Positions 8,240 through 16,536 of a stretch of DNA of 64,000 nucleotides are shown here, piece after piece. The translations under genes and the position numbers were made by a program. Under the pieces are notes generated by a model. That model had not been told where the DNA came from, ran no database searches, and worked only from the letters and a program-made list of their open reading frames with translations. The stretch is from an uncultured Maritimibacter sp. (GTDB lineage Bacteria; Pseudomonadota; Alphaproteobacteria; Rhodobacterales; Rhodobacteraceae). The stretch covers positions 1 through 64,000 of the forward strand of contig CAJXYS010000005.1 in assembly GCA_913063035.1 (NCBI GenBank), in the 5' to 3' direction. Position 1 is the stretch's first letter. Every line of letters starts with the position of its first letter.

Positions 8240-8722
8240 TCACATCTCTTTCAGGGTCTTCAGATAGGCGACCACATCCTCGATCTGCTGCGCCGTCAGA
8301 AGCGGTGGCAGCGGTTCCTCGGCGGCCTTGCCCGTGAATCCGTCGCCCGGGCGGATGTAGCCCTCGGTCTTGTAGAAGGACGGCATCATCGATTCCGGGA
8401 AGGTCATCTTGGCGTTCGCCACGATGCCGCGAAGCTCGGCCTCCGACCAGCGGGCGCCGGTCCCGTCGAGGGTCGGGCCCACCTCTCCGTGGAAGGGAAT
8501 GTCGCTCATGTCGCTCACGGCATGGCAGGAGACGCAGTTGCCGAGGCTCTTGGTCCCCATGATCTCCCGGCCCCGTTCGGGATCGCCGGGCGCACCGGTC
8601 AGCGATTGCTCGACGGCGCCGTACTCGCCATACGCGACGTCTCCGGGCTTGATCTCGGCGGCGGTGGCCGCCGTCGCGGCGGCAGCGATGGCCCCCGCCA
8701 CAAGAAACGCGCTGCGCGTCAT
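8240..8722 (-). CDS. soxX: SoxX, monoheme subunit of SoxXA
   Basis: A 160-aa exported c-type cytochrome with a signal peptide ending near A-T-A-A (about residue 22). The single heme site is C-V-S-C-H at 63-67, with a probable Met axial ligand in S-M-M-P-S-F at about 111-116. It starts the long soxXYZABCDEF run. A GGGAGGA ribosome site precedes the ATG, and the 109-bp leader contains a putative SoxR operator. Confidence 0.95.
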   Translation of the reverse strand: MTRSAFLVAGAIAAAATAATAAEIKPGDVAYGEYGAVEQSLTGAPGDPERGREIMGTKSLGNCVSCHAVSDMSDIPFHGEVGPTLDGTGARWSEAELRGIVANAKMTFPESMMPSFYKTEGYIRPGDGFTGKAAEEPLPPLLTAQQIEDVVAYLKTLKEM

Positions 8723-8797
8723 CCAAATTCCTCCCTTGATTCCGTTTCGTGTTTGACCGGTACCCTAGCCGAGGCACACAATTGCATGCAACAATGA

Positions 8798-8813
8798 ATT
8801 CGATTTTCTGCAT
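8798..8813. promoter_or_regulatory. Putative SoxR operator in the soxW-soxX spacer
   Basis: ATTCGATTTTCTGCAT matches the 4655 site at 14 of 16 positions and lies 75 bp upstream of the soxX start. The spacer is clearly AT-richer than its surroundings. A regulated soxX promoter in this gap would drive soxX through soxF; in Pseudaminobacter and Paracoccus, SoxR is known to act at the soxW-soxX and soxS-soxV spacers. Confidence 0.6.
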
Positions 8814-8831
8814 ATGTTGCAGTGCAGCACA

Positions 8832-9401
8832 TCAGTTTTGCTGTGATTCCATAAGCTTGCGGGCGTGATACTTCTGGAAATGCTCCTCGCCCTCGTAGCC
8901 TTTTTCGAGCACCCAGGTCAGCAGATTCTTCGTCGTGCCCTTGGCGAAGGCCCCCGGCATGGTCACGACCGCGGCCTCCGACGCCTTCGGCGTGCCCTCC
9001 ACCGTTTCGGGGAAGAACATCATCGTCGGGGTGAAGACCACGCCCCAGCGCCGCGCCATCGCCTTTTCGGACATCGCGGTGCCGTCGAAGTCGACCACCT
9101 CGACATCGCCGAAAAGATTCATCTGCACGACGAAGTAGTTTTCCTCGATCAGCGCATCGATCTCGGGAACGGGAAACACCTCCTCGTGCATCTGCTTGCA
9201 GTAGATGCAGCCGCGCTGCTCCCAGATCACCATCAGCCGCTTGCCCTCGGCGGTGGCCTCCTCGAGATCCATGGCCATGTCCTTGAAGGTCTCGCGCAGC
9301 CAGTCGGGCTTGTGCAGCCCGTCGTCGCCCATGGGCGCCGCCCCTGCCGGCGGGGCCGCCAGCGCCAGTGCCGCGGCGGCGATCAGTGTCTTCAGTCGCA
9401 T
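8832..9401 (-). CDS. soxW: SoxW, periplasmic thioredoxin
   Basis: A 189-aa exported thioredoxin-fold protein with signal cleavage near A-A-A-P and redox motif C-I-Y-C at 65-68, followed by K-Q-M-H. A cis-proline sits in F-T-P-T-M. It receives electrons from SoxV across the membrane; in Paracoccus it is dispensable for thiosulfate growth. It is co-transcribed after soxV (11 bp gap). Confidence 0.9.
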   Translation of the reverse strand: MRLKTLIAAAALALAAPPAGAAPMGDDGLHKPDWLRETFKDMAMDLEEATAEGKRLMVIWEQRGCIYCKQMHEEVFPVPEIDALIEENYFVVQMNLFGDVEVVDFDGTAMSEKAMARRWGVVFTPTMMFFPETVEGTPKASEAAVVTMPGAFAKGTTKNLLTWVLEKGYEGEEHFQKYHARKLMESQQN

Positions 9402-9412
9402 CTGTCTCCTCC

Positions 9413-10150
9413 CTAGCCGATCTTCCCGAAGCTCGGGAAGGTTTCAATCATCCATTGCGCGATAAACGCGATCGAATTGGTGGCGATCAGCACCGCGAAG
9501 ACGATCAGCAATAGCCCCATCGCCTTCTCGACATAGCCGAGATACTTGCGGTTGCGCTGCATCCAGCCCAGGAACGGGCGCGCGAAGAAGGCCGCCACCA
9601 CGAAGGGAAAGGTCATCCCCAGCCCGTAGACCAGCAGCAGCGACCCGCCCTGCCAGAGGCTCTGCTGCATCGAGGCGACCATCAGGATCGCGGCCAGCGC
9701 AGGACCCACGCAGGGCGTCCAGCCGAACCCGAAGGCGAGCCCCATGACGTAGGCCCCCGCGATGGTCGCGGGATTGGCCTGCGCCTCCACCCGCGCCTCC
9801 CGGTAGAGGAAGGGAATCCGCATCACGCCCAGGAAATGCAGCCCGAAGACAAGCAGGATCGCGGCCGCGACATAGGAGAGCGGCTCCTTCCACTCGCGGA
9901 ACACCTGCCCCGCCGCCGTGGCGCCGAGCCCGAGCAGCACGAAGATCGTCGTCACGCCGAGCGCGAAGAAGATCGCCGAGACCACCAGCCGGCGCTGCGC
10001 GCCCGGCGCCAGCGTGTTGTCCGACCGCAGCTCGGACATCGAGATCCCGGCCATGTAGGTAAAGTAGAAGGGGACGATCGGCAGGATGCAGGGCGACAGG
10101 AAGGACAACAGCCCCGCGAGGAGAGCGCCGCCATAGGAAATGTCGAGCAT
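9413..10150 (-). CDS. soxV: SoxV, CcdA/DsbD-type transmembrane thiol-electron transporter
   Basis: A 245-aa integral membrane protein with about six hydrophobic segments. The two family cysteines are present: C21 in L-S-P-C-I-L-P and C147 in W-T-P-C-V-G-P. It carries reducing power from cytoplasmic thioredoxin to SoxW and SoxS, which keep the SoxYZ pool active. It is the first gene leftward from the divergent soxV/soxS control region. Confidence 0.93.
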   Translation of the reverse strand: MLDISYGGALLAGLLSFLSPCILPIVPFYFTYMAGISMSELRSDNTLAPGAQRRLVVSAIFFALGVTTIFVLLGLGATAAGQVFREWKEPLSYVAAAILLVFGLHFLGVMRIPFLYREARVEAQANPATIAGAYVMGLAFGFGWTPCVGPALAAILMVASMQQSLWQGGSLLLVYGLGMTFPFVVAAFFARPFLGWMQRNRKYLGYVEKAMGLLLIVFAVLIATNSIAFIAQWMIETFPSFGKIG

Positions 10151-10181
10151 TGCTGCATCCTTGAGTCGAATGTGAAAACAA

Positions 10182-10202
10182 ATTAGAATTTTTGTATATA
10201 AT
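10182..10202 (+). promoter_or_regulatory. soxS/soxV divergent control region: -10 box and SoxR-type operator
   Basis: ATTAGAATTTTTGTAT (10182-10197) aligns to the 4655 element at 13/16 positions. A perfect -10 hexamer TATAAT at 10197-10202 touches its end, 27 nt before the soxS ATG. No good -35 is seen for it, as expected for a regulated promoter. The 79-bp spacer serves soxV leftward and soxS rightward. Confidence 0.6.
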
Positions 10203-10229
10203 GGTATGCCACGTCAACGGAGTTGCTGA

Positions 10230-10616
10230 ATGTACCGGTTGATCGCCCCCTTCCTGCTGGCCCTCGCGGCCCTGGCGCCCCCCGCCGCGGCGGAGATGCG
10301 GCTCCTGATGTTCGAGCAGGCGGGCTGCCACTGGTGCGAGCGCTGGCACGAGGAAATCGGGCCGATCTACCCCAAGACCGCCGAGGGCGCGGCCGCCCCG
10401 CTGAAGCGGCTGAACATCGCCGGCCCCTATCCCGAGGGGCTCGACCTGGCCAGCCGGCCGCAATTCACGCCGACATTCGTGCTGGTGCGCGACGGCCGGG
10501 AACTCGGCCGGATCGAGGGCTACCCGGGCGAAGACTTCTTCTGGGGGCTCGTCGCGGGCCTCATCGAAAGCCACGCAGAAACACCGGACACCGAAAGGGA
10601 GGACCCACAATCATGA
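10230..10616 (+). CDS. soxS: SoxS, periplasmic thioredoxin that reactivates SoxYZ
   Basis: A 128-aa exported thioredoxin-like protein with a signal peptide of about 21 residues and redox motif C-H-W-C at 33-36; the cis-proline lies in F-T-P-T-F. SoxS reductively reactivates SoxYZ and is needed for full Sox activity in Paracoccus. The stop codon overlaps the next start in an ATGA junction, so it is translationally coupled to the GlcG/HbpS-like gene. Confidence 0.9.
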   Translation: MYRLIAPFLLALAALAPPAAAEMRLLMFEQAGCHWCERWHEEIGPIYPKTAEGAAAPLKRLNIAGPYPEGLDLASRPQFTPTFVLVRDGRELGRIEGYPGEDFFWGLVAGLIESHAETPDTEREDPQS

Positions 10617-11119
10617 TCCGCACAGCCATCGCCGCCGCGACCGCGCTCGCCGTTTCCGCGGGCGCCGCCGCCGCCCAGGACGACGACGCCTTCGTGGAAT
10701 TCGAGGTTCTGAAACCTTCCGTCGCGACCAAGCTCGCCGTCGCCACGATGGAAGCCTGCCGCGCCGCCGGCTACCAGGTGGGCGTCGCGGTCGTGGACCG
10801 CTTCGGCGTCACGCAGGTCTTCGTGCGCGACCGCTTTGCCGGCGCCCATGTCGAGGAAACGGCGACGCGCAAGGCCTGGACCGCGGCAAGCTTCCGCACC
10901 GACACGCTGGAACTCGACCGCGTCACCCGGCCCGGCGAGCTGTCCGCCGGGATCCGCAACATCTCCCGCGCTCTTCCGCTGGGCGGCGGGATCGTGATAG
11001 AAGCCAAGGGATCGGTGATCGGCGGGCTCGGCGTCTCTGGCGCGCCCGGCCCCGATCTGGATGATGAGTGTGCGCGTGAAGGTCTGACGGCGATCGAGGA
11101 CGAGCTTCTCGGCTTCTGA
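10613..11119 (+). CDS. Secreted GlcG/HbpS-family (DUF336-type) protein in the sox regulatory operon
   Basis: A 168-aa protein with a clear signal peptide (cleavage near A-A-A-A-Q, residues 18-22) and the GlcG/HbpS fold pattern. It has a helix ending A-C-R-A-A-G-Y, the motif V-G-V-A-V-V-D-R-F-G, a T-R-K-A-W-T-A-A-S-F helix, then G-G-G-I-V-I and G-G-L-G-V-S-G with D-D-E-C-A at the end. HbpS-type relatives bind heme or act as redox sensors; the ligand here is unknown. The start overlaps soxS by 4 nt and GGGAGGA lies upstream. Placement between soxS and soxR suggests a periplasmic accessory or sensing role, but that is inference. Confidence 0.8.
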   Translation: MIRTAIAAATALAVSAGAAAAQDDDAFVEFEVLKPSVATKLAVATMEACRAAGYQVGVAVVDRFGVTQVFVRDRFAGAHVEETATRKAWTAASFRTDTLELDRVTRPGELSAGIRNISRALPLGGGIVIEAKGSVIGGLGVSGAPGPDLDDECAREGLTAIEDELLGF

Positions 11120-11141
11120 CCCGACATAACAAGAGGAGTGC

Positions 11142-11519
11142 ATGGCGCTGACGGCACTCGACAATACAGGTGAGGAAGACCCCGTCGCGACGATCGACGG
11201 GCTGGAGATCGACCGGATGGCGGAACACTCCCAGAGCGCGGCCGACTTCATGAAGGCCATGGCGCATGAGGGACGCCTGATGATCCTGTGCCATCTCGTC
11301 ACCGGCGAGAAATCGGTCACCGAACTCGAAGGGCTCCTGTCGTCGCGGCAGGCCGCGGTCAGCCAGCAGCTGGCCCGGCTGCGGCTGGAGGGGCTCGTCG
11401 CCCATCGGCGCGAGGGCAAAACCATCTACTATTCACTCAAGGACGGGCGGGCCAAGCAGGTCATAGAACTGCTCTACGAGATGTTCTGCGGGCCGGACTG
11501 CCCGGCGCGACAAAGCTAG
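11142..11519 (+). CDS. soxR: SoxR, ArsR-family persulfide-type repressor
   Basis: A 125-aa winged-helix repressor. The recognition helix region is S-S-R-Q-A-A-V-S-Q-Q-L-A-R-L at 67-80, followed by the wing R-R-E-G-K-T-I-Y-Y-S. C50 (M-I-L-C-H-L) and C116 (M-F-C-G-P-D-C) are 66 residues apart, the same separation as C41 and C107 of the SqrR persulfide sensor; C120 is extra. It probably represses the sox promoters and releases DNA on persulfide modification. An AAGAGGAG ribosome site precedes the ATG, 22 bp after the upstream gene. Confidence 0.9.
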   Translation: MALTALDNTGEEDPVATIDGLEIDRMAEHSQSAADFMKAMAHEGRLMILCHLVTGEKSVTELEGLLSSRQAAVSQQLARLRLEGLVAHRREGKTIYYSLKDGRAKQVIELLYEMFCGPDCPARQS

Positions 11520-11553
11520 GGGCGCCGTCGATGCTGGCGGCGGGGAGGACGTG

Positions 11554-12600
11554 ATGGATGCACTGCCGGCCGGCCTGTTGGCCGCGCTCGTCGGACTGAT
11601 CGGGGGGCTGATGCTGGGCCTCGCGGCACGGCTGGGCGAGTTTTGCACGCTCGGCGCGATCGAGTCCGCCGCCTACGGCCAGGACCAGCGCCGCCTGCGC
11701 ATGTGGGGCGTCACCCTCTGCGTCGCGATCATCGGCACCTTCGCGCTGTCGGCGCTCGGGGCCATCGACCTGTCGCTGACGATCTATCACGGCGTCGCCT
11801 GGAACCCGGCCGCCAGCGTCGTCGGCGGGTTGCTTTTCGGCTATGGCATGGCCTATGCGGGCAATTGCGGCTTCGGCGCGCTGACCCGTTTCGGCGGCGG
11901 CGACCTGCGCGCGCTGGTGGTCGTGGTGGTCATGGCGATCTTCGGTTTCATCACGCTGAACGGCCCGCTCGCGCCGCTGCGCGACGCGATCTTCCCGCAG
12001 AGCGCCGCCGACGGCATGCAGGGCGTCGCCCACACCTTCGGGGCGGTGACGGGGCTGCCGCCCTTCGCCATCGCGGTCGTGGTGGGGCTGGGCTTCCTCG
12101 CCTGGGCGCTGGCCTACGCGCCGCTCCGGGGCGAGCCGCGCATGATCTTCTGGGCCGTGGTCGCCGGGCTGGCCATCGTCTCCGGGTTCTGGGGCACGAG
12201 CGCGCTCTACCATGCCTCCTTCGCCGCCGTGCCCGTCGAGGGCCATACCTACACCGCGCCGCTCGGACGAACCCTGCTCTATCTCATGACCTCGACCGCC
12301 GGCGGCCTGTCCTTTCCGGTCGGATCGGTGATCGGCGTGCTGGCCGGCGCCTTTCTCGGCAGCTTCATCCGCGGCCGGTTCCGCTGGGAGGCCTGCGAGG
12401 ATCCGCGCGAACTGGGCCGGCAGGTGGCCGGCGCGGCGCTGATGGGCATCGGCGGCGTGATCGCGCTCGGCTGCTCGGTCGGCCAGGGGCTCTCGGCCTT
12501 TGCCACGCTGGCCTGGTCCGCCCCCGTCACGCTGGCGGCGATCGTCGTCGGCGGGCTCGTGGGGCTGCGCCACCTGCTGAGCGGCTTCCAGCCGGAGTGA
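11554..12600 (+). CDS. YeeE/YedE-family sulfur transporter (SoxT-like)
   Basis: A 348-aa polytopic membrane protein with about nine hydrophobic segments. It has YeeE/YedE glycine-cysteine motifs: G-E-F-C-T-L-G-A, G-N-C-G-F-G-A-L-T-R-F-G-G-G-D and G-C-S-V-G-Q-G-L-S. Family members (TsuA, SoxT) move thiosulfate or other sulfur species inward, and SoxT has been linked to SoxR signalling. ATG 11554 is preferred over GTG 11551 because GGGGAGG at 11542-11548 is too close to the GTG. The gene is the end of the soxS-soxR operon and converges on the next gene. Confidence 0.88.
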   Translation: MDALPAGLLAALVGLIGGLMLGLAARLGEFCTLGAIESAAYGQDQRRLRMWGVTLCVAIIGTFALSALGAIDLSLTIYHGVAWNPAASVVGGLLFGYGMAYAGNCGFGALTRFGGGDLRALVVVVVMAIFGFITLNGPLAPLRDAIFPQSAADGMQGVAHTFGAVTGLPPFAIAVVVGLGFLAWALAYAPLRGEPRMIFWAVVAGLAIVSGFWGTSALYHASFAAVPVEGHTYTAPLGRTLLYLMTSTAGGLSFPVGSVIGVLAGAFLGSFIRGRFRWEACEDPRELGRQVAGAALMGIGGVIALGCSVGQGLSAFATLAWSAPVTLAAIVVGGLVGLRHLLSGFQPE

Positions 12601-12620
12601 CCGGGACCCGGTGACCGGGG

Positions 12621-13265
12621 TCAGCCCGCCGACGCGCCCATGAGGCGCACCACCTCGTCGTCGGAGACCTGCTCGAAGCGGTGATAGGCCTGGCCCACCG
12701 CCCAGAAGGCCTGCGGCACGGTCAGGCAGACGAGGTCATCCACCGCGCCCTCGAGCCGGGCGACGGTGTCGGGCGGGGCCACCGGCACGGCGAGCACCAC
12801 GCGCGCGGCCTTGCGCCGGGTCACCGCCTTGAGCGCGGCACGCACCGTGGCGCCCGTGGCGATCCCGTCATCCACCACCACGGCCGTGCGGCCCGCGACC
12901 GGTAGGGGCGCGCGCCCGGCGAGGTAAAGCGCCCGCCGCCGCCGGATCTCGTCCAGCTGGGTCTCGGACAGGCGATCGATCTCGGCCCGGTCGAGATGGG
13001 CCATCGCCATCACGCTCTCGTTCACGACGATCTCGGGCGCGGCCCCGTTGACCACCGCCGCGGCGGCCAGTTCCGGGTTGCCCGGCACGCCGATCTTGCG
13101 CACCATCACCAGGTCGAGCGGCGCACCCAGCCGATCGGCCACGACGCGGCCGATGGGCACGCCGCCCCGCGGCAGGGCCAGGATCACGGGATCCTGCAGA
13201 TCCATCTGCGCCAGGCGGTCGGCCAGGGCCTCGGCCGCATCGGCGCGGTCGACAAATCGGGTCAT
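12621..13265 (-). CDS. Phosphoribosyltransferase-family protein
   Basis: A 214-aa cytoplasmic protein with a type I phosphoribosyltransferase core and PRPP-binding loop V-V-V-D-D-G-I-A-T-G-A-T-V. An N-terminal L-P-R-G-G-V-P-I-G region and a central insertion V-V-N-G-A-A-P-E-I-V-V-N are typical of the stand-alone family often linked to dienelactone hydrolase or stress genes. Its substrate is not known. The start at 13265 follows G-A-G-G-A-G-G-A. It converges with the YeeE gene (20 bp gap) and is divergent from the aminotransferase. Confidence 0.8.
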   Translation of the reverse strand: MTRFVDRADAAEALADRLAQMDLQDPVILALPRGGVPIGRVVADRLGAPLDLVMVRKIGVPGNPELAAAAVVNGAAPEIVVNESVMAMAHLDRAEIDRLSETQLDEIRRRRALYLAGRAPLPVAGRTAVVVDDGIATGATVRAALKAVTRRKAARVVLAVPVAPPDTVARLEGAVDDLVCLTVPQAFWAVGQAYHRFEQVSDDEVVRLMGASAG

Positions 13266-13411
13266 GGGCTCCTCCTCTTCGGGGCAAGACTGCCCGAAAC
13301 CGCCGATGCCATCCTTGATCGAAATCAGCCACGGCGCGGCGCGGCGGCACCTCTGGCCTTGCCCCCGGACCGGGGGGTGATACGGTCCCGCCAACACGGA
13401 GGATCCGGACC

Positions 13412-14590
13412 ATGGCCGCACCGATCAACCCTGCCCTCGCCGGCACCGTCGCCCCCCCTGTCATGGAGGCCCGGCGCTGGATCGAGGAAACCGCGTTTCC
13501 GACGGACAGGCCACTGCTCAACGTCAGCCAGGCCGCCCCGCTCGACCCGCCGCCCGAACCGCTTCGCCGGGCCATCGCCGAGGCCGCGATGGACGACGCG
13601 GGCGCCCATCTCTACGGCCCGGTGCTGGGCCTGCCGGCGCTGCGCGCCGAGGTGGCCGGCCAGTGGTCGCTGGCCTATGGCGGCACGGTCGCGCCGGACC
13701 AGGTGGCGATCACCTCGGGCTGCAACCAGGCCTTCTGCGCCGCCGTCGCGACGCTGGCCGGCGCCGGCGACGCGGTGATCCTGCCCACGCCCTGGTATTT
13801 CAATCACAAGATGTGGCTCGACATGATGGGGATCGAGGCCCGCGCCCTGCCCTGCGGCGACGACCTCCTGCCGGACCCCGCCGCCGCAGAGGCGCTGATC
13901 GGCCCCGGGGTGAAGGCCATCGCGCTGGTCACGCCCAACAACCCGGGCGGCGTCGAGTACCCCGCGGACCTGGTCCATGCCTTCGCCGCGCTGGCCCGGC
14001 GCCACGGTCTCGCCCTGATCCTCGACGAGACCTATCGCGACTTCGACTCGCGCCCGGGCGCGCCGCACGACCTGTTCGCGGACCCGGACTGGGACGAGGT
14101 GCTGATCCATCTCTACTCTTTCTCCAAGGCCTACCGGCTGACGGGCCACCGCGTCGGCGCGATGATCGCCGGCCGGGCACGGCTGGCCGAGGCCGAGAAG
14201 TTCCTCGACACGGTCACCATCTGCCCCAACCAGCTCGGCCAGCGCGCCGCGCTCTGGGGCCTGCGGAACCTGCGCCAGTGGCTGGCCGGCGAGCGCGCCG
14301 AGATCCTGGACCGACGGGCCGCCATGGAAGCCGCCATCGCAGGCCTGCCGGGCTGGCGGCTGCTGGGCTGCGGCGCCTACTTCGCCTATGTCGCGCACCC
14401 TTTCGGAACGGGCGGGCCGGCGCTGGCCCGGCGGCTGGTGCAGGAGGCCGGCGTTCTGATGCTGCCGGGCACGATGTTCGCCCCCGACGACGACGCCGCT
14501 GCCGCGGGACAGATGCGCATTGCCTTCGCCAATGTCGACCGGGCCGGGATCGGCGCGCTGTCCGACCGGCTCGCCGGCTTTTCCGGCTGA
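13412..14590 (+). CDS. Class I/II PLP-dependent aminotransferase
   Basis: A 392-aa fold-type I aminotransferase. PLP-lysine motif S-F-S-K-A-Y-R-L-T-G-H-R; T-P-N-N-P-G-G for substrate/PLP contacts; L-D-E-T-Y for the ring-nitrogen Asp and Tyr; final substrate-binding Arg in Q-M-R-I-A-F-A. The substrate amino acid cannot be read from the sequence. An ACGGAGGA ribosome site precedes the ATG. The next gene follows after a GC hairpin. Confidence 0.88.
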   Translation: MAAPINPALAGTVAPPVMEARRWIEETAFPTDRPLLNVSQAAPLDPPPEPLRRAIAEAAMDDAGAHLYGPVLGLPALRAEVAGQWSLAYGGTVAPDQVAITSGCNQAFCAAVATLAGAGDAVILPTPWYFNHKMWLDMMGIEARALPCGDDLLPDPAAAEALIGPGVKAIALVTPNNPGGVEYPADLVHAFAALARRHGLALILDETYRDFDSRPGAPHDLFADPDWDEVLIHLYSFSKAYRLTGHRVGAMIAGRARLAEAEKFLDTVTICPNQLGQRAALWGLRNLRQWLAGERAEILDRRAAMEAAIAGLPGWRLLGCGAYFAYVAHPFGTGGPALARRLVQEAGVLMLPGTMFAPDDDAAAAGQMRIAFANVDRAGIGALSDRLAGFSG

Positions 14591-14597
14591 CCGCGGG

Positions 14598-14615
14598 CCG
14601 GGGCGCTTGCCCCGG
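14598..14615 (+). terminator. Hairpin downstream of the aminotransferase gene
   Basis: A 7-bp GC stem with a 4-nt loop (14598-14604 with 14609-14615) sits 8 nt past the stop codon. There is no T-run directly after it, so it may be a weak or Rho-assisted terminator. Confidence 0.4.
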
Positions 14616-14669
14616 TCGGGCGCAGCCTTTAAGACCGGCTGCGGAACGCGTGATAGGAAAGGCCGCGAT

Positions 14670-16523
14670 ATGGCGAAAGCCCTGATTAGCAAAGGCTCCA
14701 AAGTCTTCGTCTGGATCCTGCTCGGGCTCCTGATCGTCGGGCTCGCCGGCTTTGGCATCGGTAATTTCGGCGGCTCGGTGCGCAGTGTCGGATCGGTGGG
14801 CGACGAGGAAATCACCGTCGACGAATACGCCCGCGCGATCCAGAACGAGCTACGCAACATCCAGGCACGCACCGGCCAGAGCCTCAGCTTCTCCGACGCG
14901 CAAGGCTTCGGACTGGACCGCCAGATCCTGCAGCGCCTCGTGACCACGGCCGCGCTGGATCACGAAATGGCCCGCATCGGGCTGTCGGTGGGCGACGACG
15001 CGGTGCGCGCGGAGCTGACCCAGGTGCCGGCCTTCCAGGGCATGGACGGCAACTTCGATCCCGAATCCTACCGCTTCGCGCTGGAACAGGCGAACCTGAC
15101 CGTGGCCGAGTTCGAACGATCGCTGCGCGAGGACGCCGCGCGCGAGCTTCTGCGCGGCGGGATCAGCGGCGCCGTGGCCCCGGGCGACGCCTATGCCGAA
15201 CGTGTCGCCGCCTGGCTCGGCGAAGGGCGCAGCTTCCGCTGGGCGCGGGTCGGGTCCGAATTGCTGGTTACCGAAACGCGCCAGCCGACCGAGGCCGAGA
15301 TCCAGACCCATTACGACGAGAACCCCGGCGCGTTCACCGCGCCCGAGACCCGCAGGATCACCTATGCCTGGCTGACCCCGGACATGCTGGCCGACACCGT
15401 CGAGGTCGACGAGACCGCGCTGCGCGCGCTCTACGAGGAACGCAGCGCCGAGTACAACACCCCCGAGCGCCGCCTGCTCGAACGGCTCGTCTTCCCCGGC
15501 GCGGACGCCGCCGCCACCGCCGCCGCCGCCATCGAGGCCGGCGAGACCAGTTTCGACACGCTGGTCGCGGATCGCGGCCTGTCGCTCGAGGACGTGGATC
15601 TCGGCGAGGTGTCCGAGGGCGAACTCGGCGACGCGGCCGCGGCGGCGGTGTTCGGACGCGACGATCCCGGCGTCGTCGGCCCCGTCGAGACCCGTCTCGG
15701 CCCCGCGCTTTTCCGGATCAACGCCGTCCTCGAGGCGCAGTCGGTCCCCTTCGAGGAGGCCCGCGACGACCTGCGCGGCGAGTTCGCCGCCGACCGCGCG
15801 CGCCGCGTGATCGAGGACATCATCCCGCAGGTTCAAGATCTTCTGGCCGGTGGCGCCACGCTCGAGGAGATCGCCGAAGAGACCGAGATGCGGCTGGGCG
15901 AGATCGGCTTCACCGACGACAGCGAGGACGGCATCGCCGCCTATGACGCCTTCCGCGAGGAGGCCGGCCTGGCCGAGCCGGGCGACTTCCCCGAGGTCCG
16001 CGACCTGTCCGACGGCGGCATCTTCGCGCTGCGTGTCGACGAGGTGGTGGCGCCGACGCTCCGTCCGCTCGACACGGTGCGCGACGCGGTCGTGGACGCC
16101 TGGCGCGCGGCGCAGACCATGAGCCGGCTCTACGACATGGCAAGCGGGATGCGCGACCAGATCGCCGACGGCGCCCGGATGGAAACCGTCGGGCTGACCG
16201 CCCGCGACGAGGAGGCCCTGCGCCGCGACGCCTTCATCGAGGAGGCGCCGCCGGCCCTGCTCGAGGCCGTCTTCGCCGCCGAGATCGACGACGTCGTGCT
16301 GGTCGAGGGCGCCGAGGCCATGTTCCTGGCGCGCCTGACCGAGATCGTGCCTTACGACCCTGCGGATCCGGATATCGCCGCGCTGCGCCAGTCGCTGGAA
16401 CGCCAGCAGGCCCAGGGCATCGCCGAGGATCTCTACGCGCTCTTCGCCGACGCGGTGCGCGCGCGGGCCGGGATCGAGCTGAACCAGGCGGCGATCGACG
16501 CCGTCCACGCCCAGTTCCCCTGA
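14670..16523 (+). CDS. PpiD/SurA-like periplasmic peptidyl-prolyl isomerase chaperone
   Basis: A 617-aa inner-membrane-anchored protein. A single N-terminal transmembrane helix (about 11-33, V-F-V-W-I-L-L-G-L-L-I-V-G-L-A-G) is followed by a SurA-N type chaperone domain (about 40-180), a rotamase-like domain (about 235-400, P-E-R-R-L-L-E-R-L-V-F) and an acidic C-terminal helical part. PpiD proteins help fold outer-membrane and secreted proteins at the Sec translocon exit. The ATG at 14670 has AGGAAAGG upstream. It lies 13 bp before trpE, an arrangement I recall from other Rhodobacterales. Confidence 0.85.
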   Translation: MAKALISKGSKVFVWILLGLLIVGLAGFGIGNFGGSVRSVGSVGDEEITVDEYARAIQNELRNIQARTGQSLSFSDAQGFGLDRQILQRLVTTAALDHEMARIGLSVGDDAVRAELTQVPAFQGMDGNFDPESYRFALEQANLTVAEFERSLREDAARELLRGGISGAVAPGDAYAERVAAWLGEGRSFRWARVGSELLVTETRQPTEAEIQTHYDENPGAFTAPETRRITYAWLTPDMLADTVEVDETALRALYEERSAEYNTPERRLLERLVFPGADAAATAAAAIEAGETSFDTLVADRGLSLEDVDLGEVSEGELGDAAAAAVFGRDDPGVVGPVETRLGPALFRINAVLEAQSVPFEEARDDLRGEFAADRARRVIEDIIPQVQDLLAGGATLEEIAEETEMRLGEIGFTDDSEDGIAAYDAFREEAGLAEPGDFPEVRDLSDGGIFALRVDEVVAPTLRPLDTVRDAVVDAWRAAQTMSRLYDMASGMRDQIADGARMETVGLTARDEEALRRDAFIEEAPPALLEAVFAAEIDDVVLVEGAEAMFLARLTEIVPYDPADPDIAALRQSLERQQAQGIAEDLYALFADAVRARAGIELNQAAIDAVHAQFP

Positions 16524-16536
16524 CGGAGCGCGCATC

